This document shows positions 27,642 to 37,566 of a stretch of 64,000 bases of DNA, one piece after another. Source of the stretch: Spongiibacter nanhainus. GTDB taxonomy: Bacteria; Pseudomonadota; Gammaproteobacteria; Pseudomonadales; Spongiibacteraceae. The notes under the pieces are model-generated. The model saw only the letters and a list, made by a program, of their open reading frames with translations. It searched no databases and was not told the origin of the DNA. The DNA lies in assembly GCF_016132545.1 (NCBI RefSeq), contig NZ_CP066167.1:518501-582500 (forward strand), written 5' to 3'. Numbering within the stretch: the first letter of the stretch is position 1; the number at the start of each line of letters is the position of its first letter. Made by a program: the position numbers and the translations under genes.

Positions 27642-28070
27642 ATGCCACACACCCACCTCAGTTTTGCCACCTTGACCCAACTGCACCCCCGCATTGTCTG
27701 TATGACGGTCAATGAGGGCATCGAGCTGGATGTCGACCAGTGCCGGGAGTACGAAGACTGGCGTTGTGACAATGTGCGACAGTCTTACGGCCTGTTGTTG
27801 GACAAAAGCTCCAGTTTTTCCTGGAGTTACGAGGCCCAACAGTGGTTGGTGCGGGCGCCATCCCTGGCGGTGATGGCGGTACTGAGCTACACCCGGATGT
27901 CGGACCTCAGTTTCGAGGTGCTCAAGTCAATTCCGGGCCGGGGCGACCGCCCCATGGCCCTTTTCCATAATCGCGCCAATGCTATGCACTGGCTATATCA
28001 GCAGCTTGAATGCGCCGATCAATCGCGTTTTTTCCGGGAAGCGTCGCAGATTATCCTGCCCAGCGCGTGA
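27642..28070 (+). CDS. Small protein resembling SpoIIAA-like/SEC14 STAS proteins
   Basis: This 142-residue protein starts at the ATG at 27642, chosen because GGGAG lies five bases upstream; earlier GTG and TTG codons lack such a site. I do not recognise a named family with certainty. The pattern of a GLLLD strand, a helix, AVMAVLSYTRMSD, RPMALFHNRANAMHWL and a C-terminal helix is like the SpoIIAA-like STAS/SEC14 proteins, which often end with RxFxDRxEALxWL. Its role is unknown. It lies between the LysR gene and the SlyD-like gene, all on the plus strand, with gaps near 100 bases. Confidence 0.55.
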   Translation: MPHTHLSFATLTQLHPRIVCMTVNEGIELDVDQCREYEDWRCDNVRQSYGLLLDKSSSFSWSYEAQQWLVRAPSLAVMAVLSYTRMSDLSFEVLKSIPGRGDRPMALFHNRANAMHWLYQQLECADQSRFFREASQIILPSA

Positions 28071-28169
28071 AATAGCGGACCAAAGCTGTCATCCTTAACT
28101 ATCACTACGGTGCCTGAGTCGCCCTCTGGCCGTCTGCGCCGTTAATTTTTTGCAGTTTTGGAGGATTCC

Positions 28170-28634
28170 ATGCAAGTTGCCAACAATTGTGTCGTCGCAT
28201 TTCACTATACCCTTACCAGTGATGACGGCGTCGAACTCGACTCGTCCAAGGGCAAAGACCCCCTGGCCTATCTCCACGGTCACGGCGGTATTATCCCTGG
28301 ACTGGAGCGGGAACTGGAAGGCAAAGCGGCGGGCGATAACTTAAAGGTTACCGTTGAACCGGCCGATGCCTACGGCGAAGTTAACCCCGAGCTGGTTCAG
28401 CCTGTACCCCGGGAAGCTTTTCAAGGTGTCGACAGCATTGAAGTCGGTATGCAGTTTCAGGCCCAGGGCAGCAATGGCCAAGTACAGATGGTCGTGGTAA
28501 AAGACGTCAGCGACGAGACTGTCACCGTGGATGCCAACCACCCGCTGGCCGGCCAAACCCTGCACTTCGACGTCGCTATCGAAGACGTGCGCGAGGCCAG
28601 TGAGGAAGAACTCGAGCACGGTCACGTTCACTAA
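28170..28634 (+). CDS. FKBP-type peptidyl-prolyl isomerase, SlyD-like
   Basis: From the ATG at 28170 (preceded by GGAGG) the protein has 154 residues. It shows the SlyD architecture: FKBP strands with VAFHYTLTSDDGVELDSS and HGHGGIIPGLERELEGK, an inserted IF chaperone domain (about 65-125, starting near DAYGEVNPELVQPVP), and the closing VTVDANHPLAGQTLHFDV strand. It acts as a folding helper and prolyl isomerase. The C terminus ends LEHGHVH without the long His-rich metal-binding tail of enteric SlyD, so a role in nickel delivery is less likely. Confidence 0.92.
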   Translation: MQVANNCVVAFHYTLTSDDGVELDSSKGKDPLAYLHGHGGIIPGLERELEGKAAGDNLKVTVEPADAYGEVNPELVQPVPREAFQGVDSIEVGMQFQAQGSNGQVQMVVVKDVSDETVTVDANHPLAGQTLHFDVAIEDVREASEEELEHGHVH

Positions 28635-28738
28635 TGAGCGCCTGCCACGCTTTTCTCCGCGGACGGTTTCGGCCATCCGCAGGGGAGGGGCTGGCAAGAA
28701 ATCTGCTTGTCATTCCGGTGTGATCACCCTGAGGTAGG

Positions 28739-29677
28739 GTGTCAGCGAATTCATCACCGGGAGAATCTACTTTGTCCGCATCCGCTGAGAGCCTTACCAC
28801 TTTCCTGATCCAAGAGCAGCTGCCCGACAGCTACCGCGAGCAGGTCAATAATCACTTCCTGCCTTTTATCAATCTGTTAAAGCCTCGCATTGCCGCCGGC
28901 CGCCTTCGGGTGCTTGGGATCCACGGAGCCCAGGGCAGCGGTAAGTCGACCCTGGCCAGCTTTCTGTGTTGGTATCTGGGGGAGCGCCAGGGCCTGCGTG
29001 TTGCCCAATTATCACTGGATGATTTCTACCTGCGCCGGTCCGAGCGCCAGGCTTTGGCCGAGCGTATTCATCCGCTATTGGCGACTCGCGGCGTGCCCGG
29101 AACCCATGACGTCAAACTGGCCTTGCGAACATTGCACCGTCTACAAGGGCTGCAGCCCGGAGAATCGATGTTGCTGCCGCGCTTTGACAAGGCCAGCGAT
29201 GACCGCTTTGATGAGAGTGAGTGGCCACAGATAAGCGGTCCGGTGGATTTGGTGATTTTTGAGGGCTGGTGCCTTGGAGCCGGCCCCCAAGCGGAGTCCG
29301 AGTTGCTGTCTCCAGTCAATGTACTGGAGGCCAATGAAGACGCCGATGGCGATTGGCGGCGCTATGCCAATGATCAGCTGGCGGGGGACTATCAGCGCTT
29401 GTTTGCCGAAGTAGATTACCTGCTGATGCTGAAAGCACCGAGTTTTGATTGTGTTGCCGGCTGGCGGCAGCAGCAGGAGCGTCACCTGGCGAGTCGCCGT
29501 CAGGGTAAGCAAATTATGAGTGAGGCAGATATCGTACGTTTTGTGCAGCACTACGAACGTTTGACTCGCCACTGTCTTGAGACACTGCCGGCCCGGGCCG
29601 ACTGCGTGATGACCATGGCACAAGACCGCAGTGTTGAAGAGGTACATTGTAAGGAAGGAGAGCTAGGGCATGACTGA
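28739..29677 (+). CDS. D-glycerate 3-kinase (GLYK-type P-loop kinase)
   Basis: This protein resembles the plant-type and fungal D-glycerate 3-kinases, which make 3-phosphoglycerate. The Walker A motif is GAQGSGKST at 63-71, followed by the lid and base region LSLDDFYLRR and IFEGWCLG. Two starts are possible: the GTG at 28739 (312 residues, GAGG just upstream) or a TTG at 28772 (GGGAGAA upstream, spacing six); the second begins with the better-looking residues MSASAESLTT. It is the first of four overlapping or closely spaced genes for glucosylglycerate, and in that context it can supply or recover 3-phosphoglycerate. The coding end overlaps the next start by eight bases. Confidence 0.82.
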   Translation: MSANSSPGESTLSASAESLTTFLIQEQLPDSYREQVNNHFLPFINLLKPRIAAGRLRVLGIHGAQGSGKSTLASFLCWYLGERQGLRVAQLSLDDFYLRRSERQALAERIHPLLATRGVPGTHDVKLALRTLHRLQGLQPGESMLLPRFDKASDDRFDESEWPQISGPVDLVIFEGWCLGAGPQAESELLSPVNVLEANEDADGDWRRYANDQLAGDYQRLFAEVDYLLMLKAPSFDCVAGWRQQQERHLASRRQGKQIMSEADIVRFVQHYERLTRHCLETLPARADCVMTMAQDRSVEEVHCKEGELGHD

Positions 29678-30494
29678 GCGGAACACCGTGGTGTTCACCG
29701 ACCTGGATGGCACCTTATTGGATCATAACGATTACAGCTTTTCAGCGGCCGAGCCCGCGCTACAGCGGCTGCAGCAATTGGCCGTGCCCTGGGTATTGAA
29801 CACCAGTAAGACCCGCGCCGAGCTGATGAGTCTTAAGCAGCGCCTCAACAACCCCTGGCCACTGATTGTGGAGAACGGTGCCGCCGTGGTGATCCCGGCC
29901 GGGGGCGCGATTTCCGGCATGGAGGACTGCCAGCGGGTTGATGGCCTGGCGTGTTACGAGTTTGCGCCCCGCCGGGAACGGGTGCTGGATGCCATTCACG
30001 GCTGGCGTGACACCCTGGGTTTTGATTTCAGTGGCTTTGCCGATTGGGATGAGTACGAGCTGGGTGACATCGCCGGCCTGCCGGTCAGTGATGCCCGGCT
30101 GGCATTAAATCGCAACTATTCCGAGCCCATACTGTGGCAGGACTCCGAGGAACAGTATCAGCGTTTTTTGGACATGCTGGCGGTGGAGGGGCTGCAGGCC
30201 CTGAGCGGCGGTCGGTTTATTCACATTATGGGGCAGTGCGACAAGGGCGCCGCCATGCGCTGGTTGGCGCCGCGGCTGATTGCCGCAGACAGCCAGCCCC
30301 GGGTGATCGCCCTGGGGGACAGCGATAACGATCTGGCGATGTTGCGGGCGGCCGATATTGCCGTGATAGTGCGGCGCCCACACCGGCCGCCGCTGGATGT
30401 GGTCGATGCCCAGGGCGAGGTGATCATTACTGAGGAAGTGGGCCCGCTGGGCTGGAATAACACACTACTGTCGTTGTTGAACGACGCAGATTAG
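29670..30494 (+). CDS. Glucosyl/mannosyl-3-phosphoglycerate phosphatase (HAD-IIB)
   Basis: The protein of 274 residues is a HAD subfamily IIB phosphatase of the mannosyl-3-phosphoglycerate phosphatase type. Motif I is DLDGT at 11-15, motif II is the NTSKTRAEL strand-loop, and motif IV is GDSDND at 216-221. The segment RFIHIMGQCDKGAAMRWL is typical of this branch. It would remove the phosphate from glucosyl-3-phosphoglycerate to release glucosylglycerate. Because the next gene is a GpgS-type synthase rather than a mannosyltransferase, the glucosyl substrate is favoured. It overlaps the kinase gene by eight bases. Confidence 0.88.
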   Translation: MTERNTVVFTDLDGTLLDHNDYSFSAAEPALQRLQQLAVPWVLNTSKTRAELMSLKQRLNNPWPLIVENGAAVVIPAGGAISGMEDCQRVDGLACYEFAPRRERVLDAIHGWRDTLGFDFSGFADWDEYELGDIAGLPVSDARLALNRNYSEPILWQDSEEQYQRFLDMLAVEGLQALSGGRFIHIMGQCDKGAAMRWLAPRLIAADSQPRVIALGDSDNDLAMLRAADIAVIVRRPHRPPLDVVDAQGEVIITEEVGPLGWNNTLLSLLNDAD

Positions 30495-30523
30495 CAAGAA
30501 TAACGAACAAGGAAATTATTCGC

Positions 30524-31744
30524 ATGGCGGATTTTTATCAAAACGGCATTATCACCACTCTGCACAATTTGGTTGATCGGCCTATTGCCGATTTGGAAGC
30601 GGAGTTGGCTCAGTTTGCCCGGGCGCGCCCGATGGCGCTGGTGTTGCCGTCACTGTACTCCGAACTGGAGGGGCCGGCGCTGGCCAATATTATTGAGCAG
30701 ATCGCCCAGGTCGATTATATCGACGAGATCATTATCGGCCTGGATCAGGCCGACGAGGCCCAGTACCGGCACGCACTGAAGTTTTTTGGCCGACTGCCAC
30801 AGCGGCACCACGTGCTGTGGAACGACGGACCCCGGCTGCGGGCCATCGATCAGCGCTTGAGCGACAAGGCCCTGGCCCCCATGGAGGCGGGAAAGGGCCG
30901 CAACGTCTGGTATTGTCTGGGTTTTGCCCTGGCGTCCAATCGCGCCGAAGCGATTGCCTTGCACGACTGCGACATCCTGACCTACGACCGCCGCTTGTTG
31001 GCGCAGTTGTTCTACCCCATCGCCAACCCGGGCTTTAACTACGAGTTTTGTAAGGGCTTTTATGCCCGGGTGGCCGACGGCCGGGTCAATGGCCGGGTCA
31101 GTCGTCTGTTGGTGACGCCGCTTATTCGCTCGCTAAAGAAAATTTTTGGCGATCTGGATTACCTGGAGTATCTGGACAGTTATCGCTACCCCCTGTCCGG
31201 GGAGTTTTCCATGCGCAAAGATGTGCTGACGGATCTGCGCATACCCAGCGACTGGGGCCTGGAGATCGGCGTGTTGTCGGAGGTGTACCGCAATTACTCC
31301 ACTAACCGCCTGTGTCAGGTGGATATTGCCGACGCCTACGACCACAAGCACCAGTCGCTGTCCGCCGACAATGACAGTGGCGGCCTGTCAAAAATGTCCA
31401 TCGATATTGCCAAAGCGGTATTCCGCAAATTGGCCACCAACGGCGTGGTGTTCACCAGTGAAACTTTCCGCTCCATCAAGGCCACCTATTTTCGAGTGGC
31501 GCTGGATTTTGTGGAGAGCTATCGCAACGACGCGGTAATGAACGGTTTGGAACTGGATTTGCATCGGGAAGAGGAAGCTGTGGAATTGTTTGCCCAGAAT
31601 ATCGTCAAGGCGGGCAACACCTTTTTGGAGAACCCTATGGAAACGCCCTTTATTCCAGCCTGGAACCGTGTATGTAGCGCACTGCCCGGGGTCCTGGAAG
31701 ATATCAAGGCGGCGGTGGCCGAGGATCAGCGGGAATACAGCTGA
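30524..31744 (+). CDS. gpgS: Glucosyl-3-phosphoglycerate synthase (GT81)
   Basis: GpgS transfers glucose from an NDP-glucose to D-3-phosphoglycerate. The 406-residue protein has the GT-A fold pattern of the archaeal/bacterial GpgS group: GKGRN at 123-127, the metal-binding DCD at 148-150 within ALHDCDILTYD, and the acceptor region SGEFSMRKDVL followed by WGLEIGVLSEVYRNY. The C-terminal 100 residues are helical. It follows the phosphatase by 29 bases and its stop overlaps the next ATG. The product osmolyte protects against salt and nitrogen stress in other bacteria. Confidence 0.9.
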   Translation: MADFYQNGIITTLHNLVDRPIADLEAELAQFARARPMALVLPSLYSELEGPALANIIEQIAQVDYIDEIIIGLDQADEAQYRHALKFFGRLPQRHHVLWNDGPRLRAIDQRLSDKALAPMEAGKGRNVWYCLGFALASNRAEAIALHDCDILTYDRRLLAQLFYPIANPGFNYEFCKGFYARVADGRVNGRVSRLLVTPLIRSLKKIFGDLDYLEYLDSYRYPLSGEFSMRKDVLTDLRIPSDWGLEIGVLSEVYRNYSTNRLCQVDIADAYDHKHQSLSADNDSGGLSKMSIDIAKAVFRKLATNGVVFTSETFRSIKATYFRVALDFVESYRNDAVMNGLELDLHREEEAVELFAQNIVKAGNTFLENPMETPFIPAWNRVCSALPGVLEDIKAAVAEDQREYS

Positions 31745-33501
31745 TGAGTAGCGCTGATGACCATCTTCGCCAGAGACTGGCGGCGCATTTAAACGTTCTG
31801 TATCCCGAACTGGACCGAGTGACCCTGGCGGAGGAAATCATCGCCCTGATGGCACTGGACCAGCGCTGTTTTATGCCGGAGGCCCACAAAAACCTCTGGG
31901 ATGAAAGCGATGTATTGCTGATCACCTATGGCGATTCCATTCTTCGCGACGGTGAGTTTCCGCTGCATACCCTGCACGACTTTTTGCGGCGGGAGCTGAA
32001 GGGGCTGATTACCGGCGTGCACATTCTGCCTTTCTATCCCTGGAGCTCGGACGACGGCTTCGCGGTGATCAACTATGTGGAGGTCAACGCCGCGCTGGGC
32101 GAGTGGCAGGATATCAACGCCATCGCCCGGGATTTTGATTTAATGGCGGACTTGGTCATCAACCACTGCTCCGCTCGCAGTCAGTGGTTTGAAAACTTCA
32201 AACAGCGCAAGCATCCGGGCATGGACTATTTTGTCGAAGCCGACCCCGAGGGGGATTACAGCGAGGTAGTGCGGCCCCGCACCAGTCCGCTGTTGGCTGA
32301 GGTGCAGACGCTGGATGGCAAGCGCCACGTGTGGTGTACCTTCAGTCACGACCAGGTCGACCTGAATTTTGAGAACCCCCAGGTGCTGCTGGAATTTATC
32401 CGCATTGTCCGCCACTACCTGGATCAGGGGGTAAAAATATTCCGCCTGGATGCAGTGGCTTTTTTGTGGAAGATTCCCGGCACCAGCTGCCTTAACCTGG
32501 AGCAGACCCACGAAGCGGTGCGCCTGCTTAGAACGGTGATTGAGCACGCGGCGCCGGACGCCATTATCATTACCGAAACCAACATCCCCCTGCGGGAAAA
32601 TCTGGCCTACTTCGGCAATGCCAACGAGGCCCATCTGGTTTACAACTTCTCGTTGCCGCCGCTACTGCTCAACACCATGGTCAGCGGTGACTGCCGGGCG
32701 CTGAAGTCTTGGATGATGGGCATGCCCGCCGCCCAGGATGGCACCACCTACTTCAACTTCATCGCCTCCCACGACGGCATCGGCCTGCGCCCCGCCGAGG
32801 GTTTGCTGTCCGACAACGAGGTGGGTGAGCTGGTGGAATTGATGCAGGAAAGCGGCGGCCGGGTGTCCTGGCGTGCCCTGGGTAATGGCGAAAGCCGGCC
32901 CTACGAAATCAATATCAGCCTGTTTGACGCCATGCGCCGCAGCATGGCTGGTGGCGAAGACGGCTATCAAGAGGCGCGCTTTATCTGTGCCCACGCGTTA
33001 ATGCTGGCCATTCAGGGGCTGCCTGCCTTTTACATCCACAGCTTGTTGGCCACTGAAAATGACAACAATCGGGTTGAGCACACTGGCCACAATCGCGCGG
33101 TGAATCGTCACCAGTGGGATGTCGATAATCTGGAGCGGGCATTGTCCGGCGACACCCACCATGCCCGTATGTTCAAGGAGCTTAAAACGCTGATTGAGCT
33201 GCGCACCAAGCAGCCGGCTTTCCACCCCAATGCTTCACAGTATCCCCTGCACATTGGCGACGAGGTGTTTGGCGTGCGCAGGGAGACCCGCAGCAAAGAA
33301 AGTAGCCACCGACACCAATCCCTGGTGGCGCTGTACAATGTCACCTCACAACCCCAGGCGGTGCCGCTGGCAGAGCTTAACCTCGATGACTGCCTGCGCT
33401 GGACCGACCTGCTCAGCGGCGCCGATGTGGTAGGGGACGCCGGTGCCCTGCGCCTGCCGCCCTACGGTTTTTGCTGGCTGCAGGCCGAGGGCCAACGCTG
33501 A
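31744..33501 (+). CDS. GH13 subfamily 18 sugar phosphorylase, probably glucosylglycerate phosphorylase
   Basis: This 585-residue protein belongs to GH13_18, the sucrose phosphorylase family, which cleaves an alpha-glucoside with phosphate to give glucose 1-phosphate. The catalytic nucleophile is Asp236 in KIFRLDAVAF and the acid/base Glu278 in IIITETNIP. Known members use sucrose, sucrose 6-phosphate, or glucosylglycerate (E. coli YcjM, Meiothermus). Its position directly after gpgS, with TGA and ATG sharing a base, argues strongly for glucosylglycerate. It would return glucose 1-phosphate and glycerate, the latter being re-phosphorylated by the kinase at the head of the operon. Confidence 0.88.
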   Translation: MSSADDHLRQRLAAHLNVLYPELDRVTLAEEIIALMALDQRCFMPEAHKNLWDESDVLLITYGDSILRDGEFPLHTLHDFLRRELKGLITGVHILPFYPWSSDDGFAVINYVEVNAALGEWQDINAIARDFDLMADLVINHCSARSQWFENFKQRKHPGMDYFVEADPEGDYSEVVRPRTSPLLAEVQTLDGKRHVWCTFSHDQVDLNFENPQVLLEFIRIVRHYLDQGVKIFRLDAVAFLWKIPGTSCLNLEQTHEAVRLLRTVIEHAAPDAIIITETNIPLRENLAYFGNANEAHLVYNFSLPPLLLNTMVSGDCRALKSWMMGMPAAQDGTTYFNFIASHDGIGLRPAEGLLSDNEVGELVELMQESGGRVSWRALGNGESRPYEINISLFDAMRRSMAGGEDGYQEARFICAHALMLAIQGLPAFYIHSLLATENDNNRVEHTGHNRAVNRHQWDVDNLERALSGDTHHARMFKELKTLIELRTKQPAFHPNASQYPLHIGDEVFGVRRETRSKESSHRHQSLVALYNVTSQPQAVPLAELNLDDCLRWTDLLSGADVVGDAGALRLPPYGFCWLQAEGQR

Positions 33502-33627
33502 TCCCACGCCGTTACCTTGGCGACGCTGAGGGCACAAAGTGTTGCTTTGTTGACCGGCAATGTCACTGGTTGACGGCGGTGCCTTTGCTAGCCTTGCGTT
33601 TATTGTGGTCAACGTGTGAGGTTAGCA

Positions 33628-35427
33628 ATGGTGGACTACCGCGCGCCCCGTCGGGATATCGATTTTGTTCTAAAAGACTTGCTGGTCAGTGAGCAGCACT
33701 ACGGTGCTTTGCAGGGCTGTGAGCCCGTTAACAATGCCTTGATGGATGCCATCATAGATGAAGGTGCCAAATTTGCCGAATCGGTGGTTAGTCCCATTGC
33801 CGCCGAAGGCGACGCCCTGGGCTGTCAGTTCAGTGATGGTAAGGTCACTACACCGCCGGGGTATAAAGAGGCCTTTCGTCTGTGGGGTGACGGCGGCTGG
33901 CAGTCGCTGGCAGTGCCGGCGGAAGACGGCGGTCAGGGCTTGCCCTCGTCGCTCGGGACAGTAATCGGTGAAATGGTGGGAGCCCCCAGCTGGGCCTTCA
34001 GCATGTATACCGGCCTGGCCTTAGCGCCGGTAACCTGCCTGCTTAACGGCGGTACCGAGGCGCAAAAGCAGCGCTATCTACCCAAAATCCTCAGCGGCGA
34101 GTGGGCCGGCACTATGTGCCTGACCGAAGCTCACTGCGGCTCTGATGTCGGCCTGTTGCGTACCAAGGCCCGCAAGAACGACGACGGCACCTATACCCTG
34201 ACCGGCAGCAAGATATTTATCTCCGGCGGCGAGCAGGATCTCAGTGACAATATCATCCACGCCATTCTGGCGCGGGTAGAAGGGGCGCCGGAGGGCACCA
34301 AGGGCATTTCTCTGTTTATTGCTCCCAAGTACTGGGTTGAAGAAGACGGCTCGATGGGAGAGTTCAACAATATCCACTGCGGTGCCATCGAGAAAAAAAT
34401 GGGCCTGAAAGCCTCCGCCACCTGTGTAATGAATTACGATGGCGCTCGGGCGGTGTTGCTGGGTGAAGAAAACCGCGGCCTGGAAATTATGTTCAACCTG
34501 ATGAACACCGCCCGGCTGGGGACGGCGCTACAGGGGCTGGCCATGGGCGAGATCGCCTACCAGGGAGCGCTGAAATACTCCCGGGAGCGACTGCAAATGC
34601 GTTCGCTAACCGGAGCTAAAAATCCTGACGGCCCCGCCGATCCCATCATGGTACACCCGGATGTTCGGCGTATGCTGTTGACCCAAAAAGCCTTGGTGGA
34701 GGGGCAGCGGGCACTGATCTACTGGCTGAGTCAGCAAGTGGATTTAACGAAACACGGCAGCGAGGCTCAGCGTGAAGACGCCAATACCCTGCTGGAACTA
34801 CTGACCCCGGTAGCCAAGGGCTTTTGTACCGAAACCGCTCAGGAAGTGACCTACCTGGGCATGCAGGTATTCGGCGGCCACGGCTATATCAGCGAGCACG
34901 GCATGGAGCGCATTGCCCGGGATAACCGAATCTCGTCGGTTTACGAGGGCACAACGGGCATTCAGGCTCTGGACCTGATCGGCCGCAAGGTGTTGGGCAG
35001 TGGTGGCAATGTGTTGCGCCACTTTACCAAGCGTGTGCACAAGTTCTGTCAGTCCCATCAGGATAATCCCGCCATGGCGGAGTTTGTCGAGCCCCTGGCC
35101 AAGCTCAATGGCGAGTGGGGGGAGCTGACCATGGCAGTGGGCGAGAAAGCCATGACCAATGCCGAGGAAGTGGGCGCGGCGTCGGTGGATTATCTGATGT
35201 ACTCGGGTTATGTGGCGCTGGCCTATATGTGGGCGCGGATGGCTGAGGTGGCCCAGCAGCGCATCGACGCCGGTATCGACGACCCTATTTACCGGGCCAA
35301 AATCAAAACCGCGCGCTTCTACTTCCAGCGATTGCTGCCGCGCACTGCCAGCCACAAAGCCGCAGCGCTTGCCGGAGCTGACGCGCTAATGGATATATCG
35401 GATGAGGAGTTTGCCTGCCAGAATTGA
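33628..35427 (+). CDS. Acyl-CoA dehydrogenase
   Basis: The 599-residue FAD enzyme catalyses the first step of beta-oxidation of an acyl-CoA. Its length and the N-terminal YRAPRRDIDFVLKDLL match the large acyl-CoA dehydrogenases (AcdA/FadE-like, DUF-linked C-terminal extension) of pseudomonads and relatives. FAD and substrate signatures are visible in MCLTEAHCGSDVGLLRTKA and in the C-terminal LGMQVFGGHGYISEHGMER and RISSVYEGTTGIQALDL, where Glu in YEGTTGI is the usual catalytic base. The ATG at 33628 follows GTGAGG; a GTG at 33616 is part of this ribosome binding site. The preferred chain length is not deducible. Confidence 0.92.
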   Translation: MVDYRAPRRDIDFVLKDLLVSEQHYGALQGCEPVNNALMDAIIDEGAKFAESVVSPIAAEGDALGCQFSDGKVTTPPGYKEAFRLWGDGGWQSLAVPAEDGGQGLPSSLGTVIGEMVGAPSWAFSMYTGLALAPVTCLLNGGTEAQKQRYLPKILSGEWAGTMCLTEAHCGSDVGLLRTKARKNDDGTYTLTGSKIFISGGEQDLSDNIIHAILARVEGAPEGTKGISLFIAPKYWVEEDGSMGEFNNIHCGAIEKKMGLKASATCVMNYDGARAVLLGEENRGLEIMFNLMNTARLGTALQGLAMGEIAYQGALKYSRERLQMRSLTGAKNPDGPADPIMVHPDVRRMLLTQKALVEGQRALIYWLSQQVDLTKHGSEAQREDANTLLELLTPVAKGFCTETAQEVTYLGMQVFGGHGYISEHGMERIARDNRISSVYEGTTGIQALDLIGRKVLGSGGNVLRHFTKRVHKFCQSHQDNPAMAEFVEPLAKLNGEWGELTMAVGEKAMTNAEEVGAASVDYLMYSGYVALAYMWARMAEVAQQRIDAGIDDPIYRAKIKTARFYFQRLLPRTASHKAAALAGADALMDISDEEFACQN

Positions 35428-35437
35428 TCTGGCAGGC
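35413..35437. terminator. Hairpin between the convergent acyl-CoA dehydrogenase and acs genes
   Basis: GCCTGCCAGA and TCTGGCAGGC make a perfect 10-base stem with a five-base loop that includes the dehydrogenase stop codon. There is no T run on either side, so termination is likely but not of the classic intrinsic type. Confidence 0.5.
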
Positions 35438-35449
35438 GGGGTGTCGTCA

Positions 35450-37384
35450 CTATTGGTTGTGGCGGTGCTCGATCAGCTCGTCCACTACCGAGGGATCAGC
35501 CAGGGTCGAAGTATCACCCAGGCTGTCCAGCTCATTGGCGGCGATTTTGCGCAGAATCCGACGCATGATTTTGCCCGAGCGGGTCTTGGGTAGACCCGGT
35601 GCCCACTGGATCAGATCCGGTTTGGCAATGGGGCCGATTTCCTTTACGCACAGTGCGGTCAGTTCTTTGATCAGTTCGTCATTGCCCACTTCGTCGTGCA
35701 TCAGCGTCACATAGGCATAGATGCCCTGGCCTTTAACGTCGTGGGGGTAGCCCACCACGGCAGCTTCCGCCACCTTGTCGTGGAGTACCAGGGCGCTTTC
35801 CACTTCGGCGGTGCCCATGCGGTGGCCGGAGATATTGAGGACATCGTCCACCCGCCCGGTAATCCAGTAATCACCGTCTTTATCTCGCTTAGCGCCGTCA
35901 CCGGTGAAGTAATAGCCGGGGTGGGTTTTAAAGTAGGTGTCGATCATGCGCTGATGGTCGCCATAGACGCTGCGAATCTGGCTGGGCCAGGAGCGTTTGA
36001 TTACCAGCAAGCCTTCGCCGGGGCCTTCTATCTCTTGGTCGTTGCTGTCCAGCAGTGCCGGCTCAACGCCAAAGAAGGGTTTGGTGGCGGCGCCGGGCTT
36101 CATGGGGGTGGCGCCGGGTAATGGCGTCAGCATATGGGCACCGGTTTCGGTCTGCCACCAGGTATCGACAATGGGGCAGCGGCTGTCGCCCACCACCCGG
36201 AAGTACCACTCCCAGGCCTCGGGGTTGATGGGTTCACCCACGGTACCCAGCAGGCGCAGGCTTTGCCGGCTGCCGGTAACATACTCGTCCCCTTCGCCCA
36301 TCAGCGCGCGAATTGCCGTCGGAGCGGTGTAGAAGGTGGCGACTTTGTGCTTGTCGACCACCTGCCAGCAGCGGGAGGCGTCGGGGTAGGTGGGCACGCC
36401 TTCAAACAACAGCGTAGTGGCGCCGTTGGCCAGCGGGCCGTACACAATGTAGCTGTGGCCGGTGACCCAACCCACATCGGCGGTACACCAGAACACTTCG
36501 CCGTCGCGATAGTCGAATACATACTTGTGGGTCATGGCACTTTGCAGCAGGTAGCCGCCGGTGGTGTGCATCACGCCCTTGGGTTTGCCGGTGGAGCCAG
36601 AGGTATAAAGAATGAACAGCGGCGCTTCGCTGTCCATGGAGGTGGGCGGGCAGTCCGCCGAGACCGCCGCCGTCGCGTCGTGATACCAGACATCCCGGCC
36701 GTCCTGCCAGCCGACATTGCCGCCGGTGCGTTTGACGACAATGCAGCTTTCGATAGTGGGACACTCGGGCAGAGCTTTATCTGCGTTGGCTTTTAGGGGC
36801 ACCGTTTTGCCACCGCGAACGCCTTCGTCGGCGGTGATCAGCAGCTTGCATTCAGCATTTTGGATGCGGTCTTTCAGCGCCTCGGGGGAGAAGCCACCGA
36901 AGACCACCGAGTGGATGGCGCCAATCCGGGCACAGGCCAGCATGGCGTATGCGGCCTCGGGAATCATCGGCATGTAGATACACACCCGATCACCGGCACC
37001 GACGCCTTGGGCCTTAAAGGCGTTGGCCAATCGGCATACCGCTTCGTGCAATTGACGGTAGCTGATGTGGGCACTTTCTTCTGGATTGTCGCCTTCCCAG
37101 ATAATGGCGGTTTGATCGCCGCGGGTCTCGAGGTGACGATCGATACAGTTGTAGGCAACATTGAGTTTGCCGCCATCAAACCAGCTGGCTTGGCCCTTGG
37201 GGAAGTCGTAGTCGCAGACCGAGTTCCACTCCTGGTCCCAGGTCAAAAACTCCCTGGCCTGTTCTGCCCAGAATGTATCGGGTTCGTCGATAGACTGCCG
37301 ATACATGGTTTCGTAGCGCTCCGCGTCAATCTGTGCGGTTTTGGCAAACTCCTCAAATACGGGGTGCAGGGTATAGGTCGTCAT
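35450..37384 (-). CDS. acs: Acetyl-CoA synthetase
   Basis: Acs activates acetate to acetyl-CoA with ATP. The 644-residue protein is of typical length. It carries the AMP-binding motif [11 protein letters not shown], the [13 protein letters not shown] region, the DTWWQTETG loop, and the C-terminal [11 protein letters not shown] with Lys605, the lysine acetylated by Pat-type enzymes and needed for adenylation. The enzyme complements the nearby bypass genes and acyl-CoA dehydrogenase. The 182-base gap upstream (37385-37566) holds only a GGCGGGGT/ACCCCGCC hairpin at 37531-37550, downstream of panD; AAGG precedes the ATG. Confidence 0.97.
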   Translation of the reverse strand: MTTYTLHPVFEEFAKTAQIDAERYETMYRQSIDEPDTFWAEQAREFLTWDQEWNSVCDYDFPKGQASWFDGGKLNVAYNCIDRHLETRGDQTAIIWEGDNPEESAHISYRQLHEAVCRLANAFKAQGVGAGDRVCIYMPMIPEAAYAMLACARIGAIHSVVFGGFSPEALKDRIQNAECKLLITADEGVRGGKTVPLKANADKALPECPTIESCIVVKRTGGNVGWQDGRDVWYHDATAAVSADCPPTSMDSEAPLFILYTSGSTGKPKGVMHTTGGYLLQSAMTHKYVFDYRDGEVFWCTADVGWVTGHSYIVYGPLANGATTLLFEGVPTYPDASRCWQVVDKHKVATFYTAPTAIRALMGEGDEYVTGSRQSLRLLGTVGEPINPEAWEWYFRVVGDSRCPIVDTWWQTETGAHMLTPLPGATPMKPGAATKPFFGVEPALLDSNDQEIEGPGEGLLVIKRSWPSQIRSVYGDHQRMIDTYFKTHPGYYFTGDGAKRDKDGDYWITGRVDDVLNISGHRMGTAEVESALVLHDKVAEAAVVGYPHDVKGQGIYAYVTLMHDEVGNDELIKELTALCVKEIGPIAKPDLIQWAPGLPKTRSGKIMRRILRKIAANELDSLGDTSTLADPSVVDELIEHRHNQ

Positions 37385-37566
37385 GCTGTTACCTTTTTGG
37401 CCGTCATTATTTTCAGCCCGAACTTGGGCGCGTCATGGTGGCAGGATAACCCTTGGTGAGTGGGGAATGAAGAACCCCTAGACCAAAGTAGGAAGCACGG
37501 CGAGGTAAAAAGGAGAGAGGAGGGGAAGCGGGCGGGGTGACTACCCCGCCGCAAAACTGACGCTGT

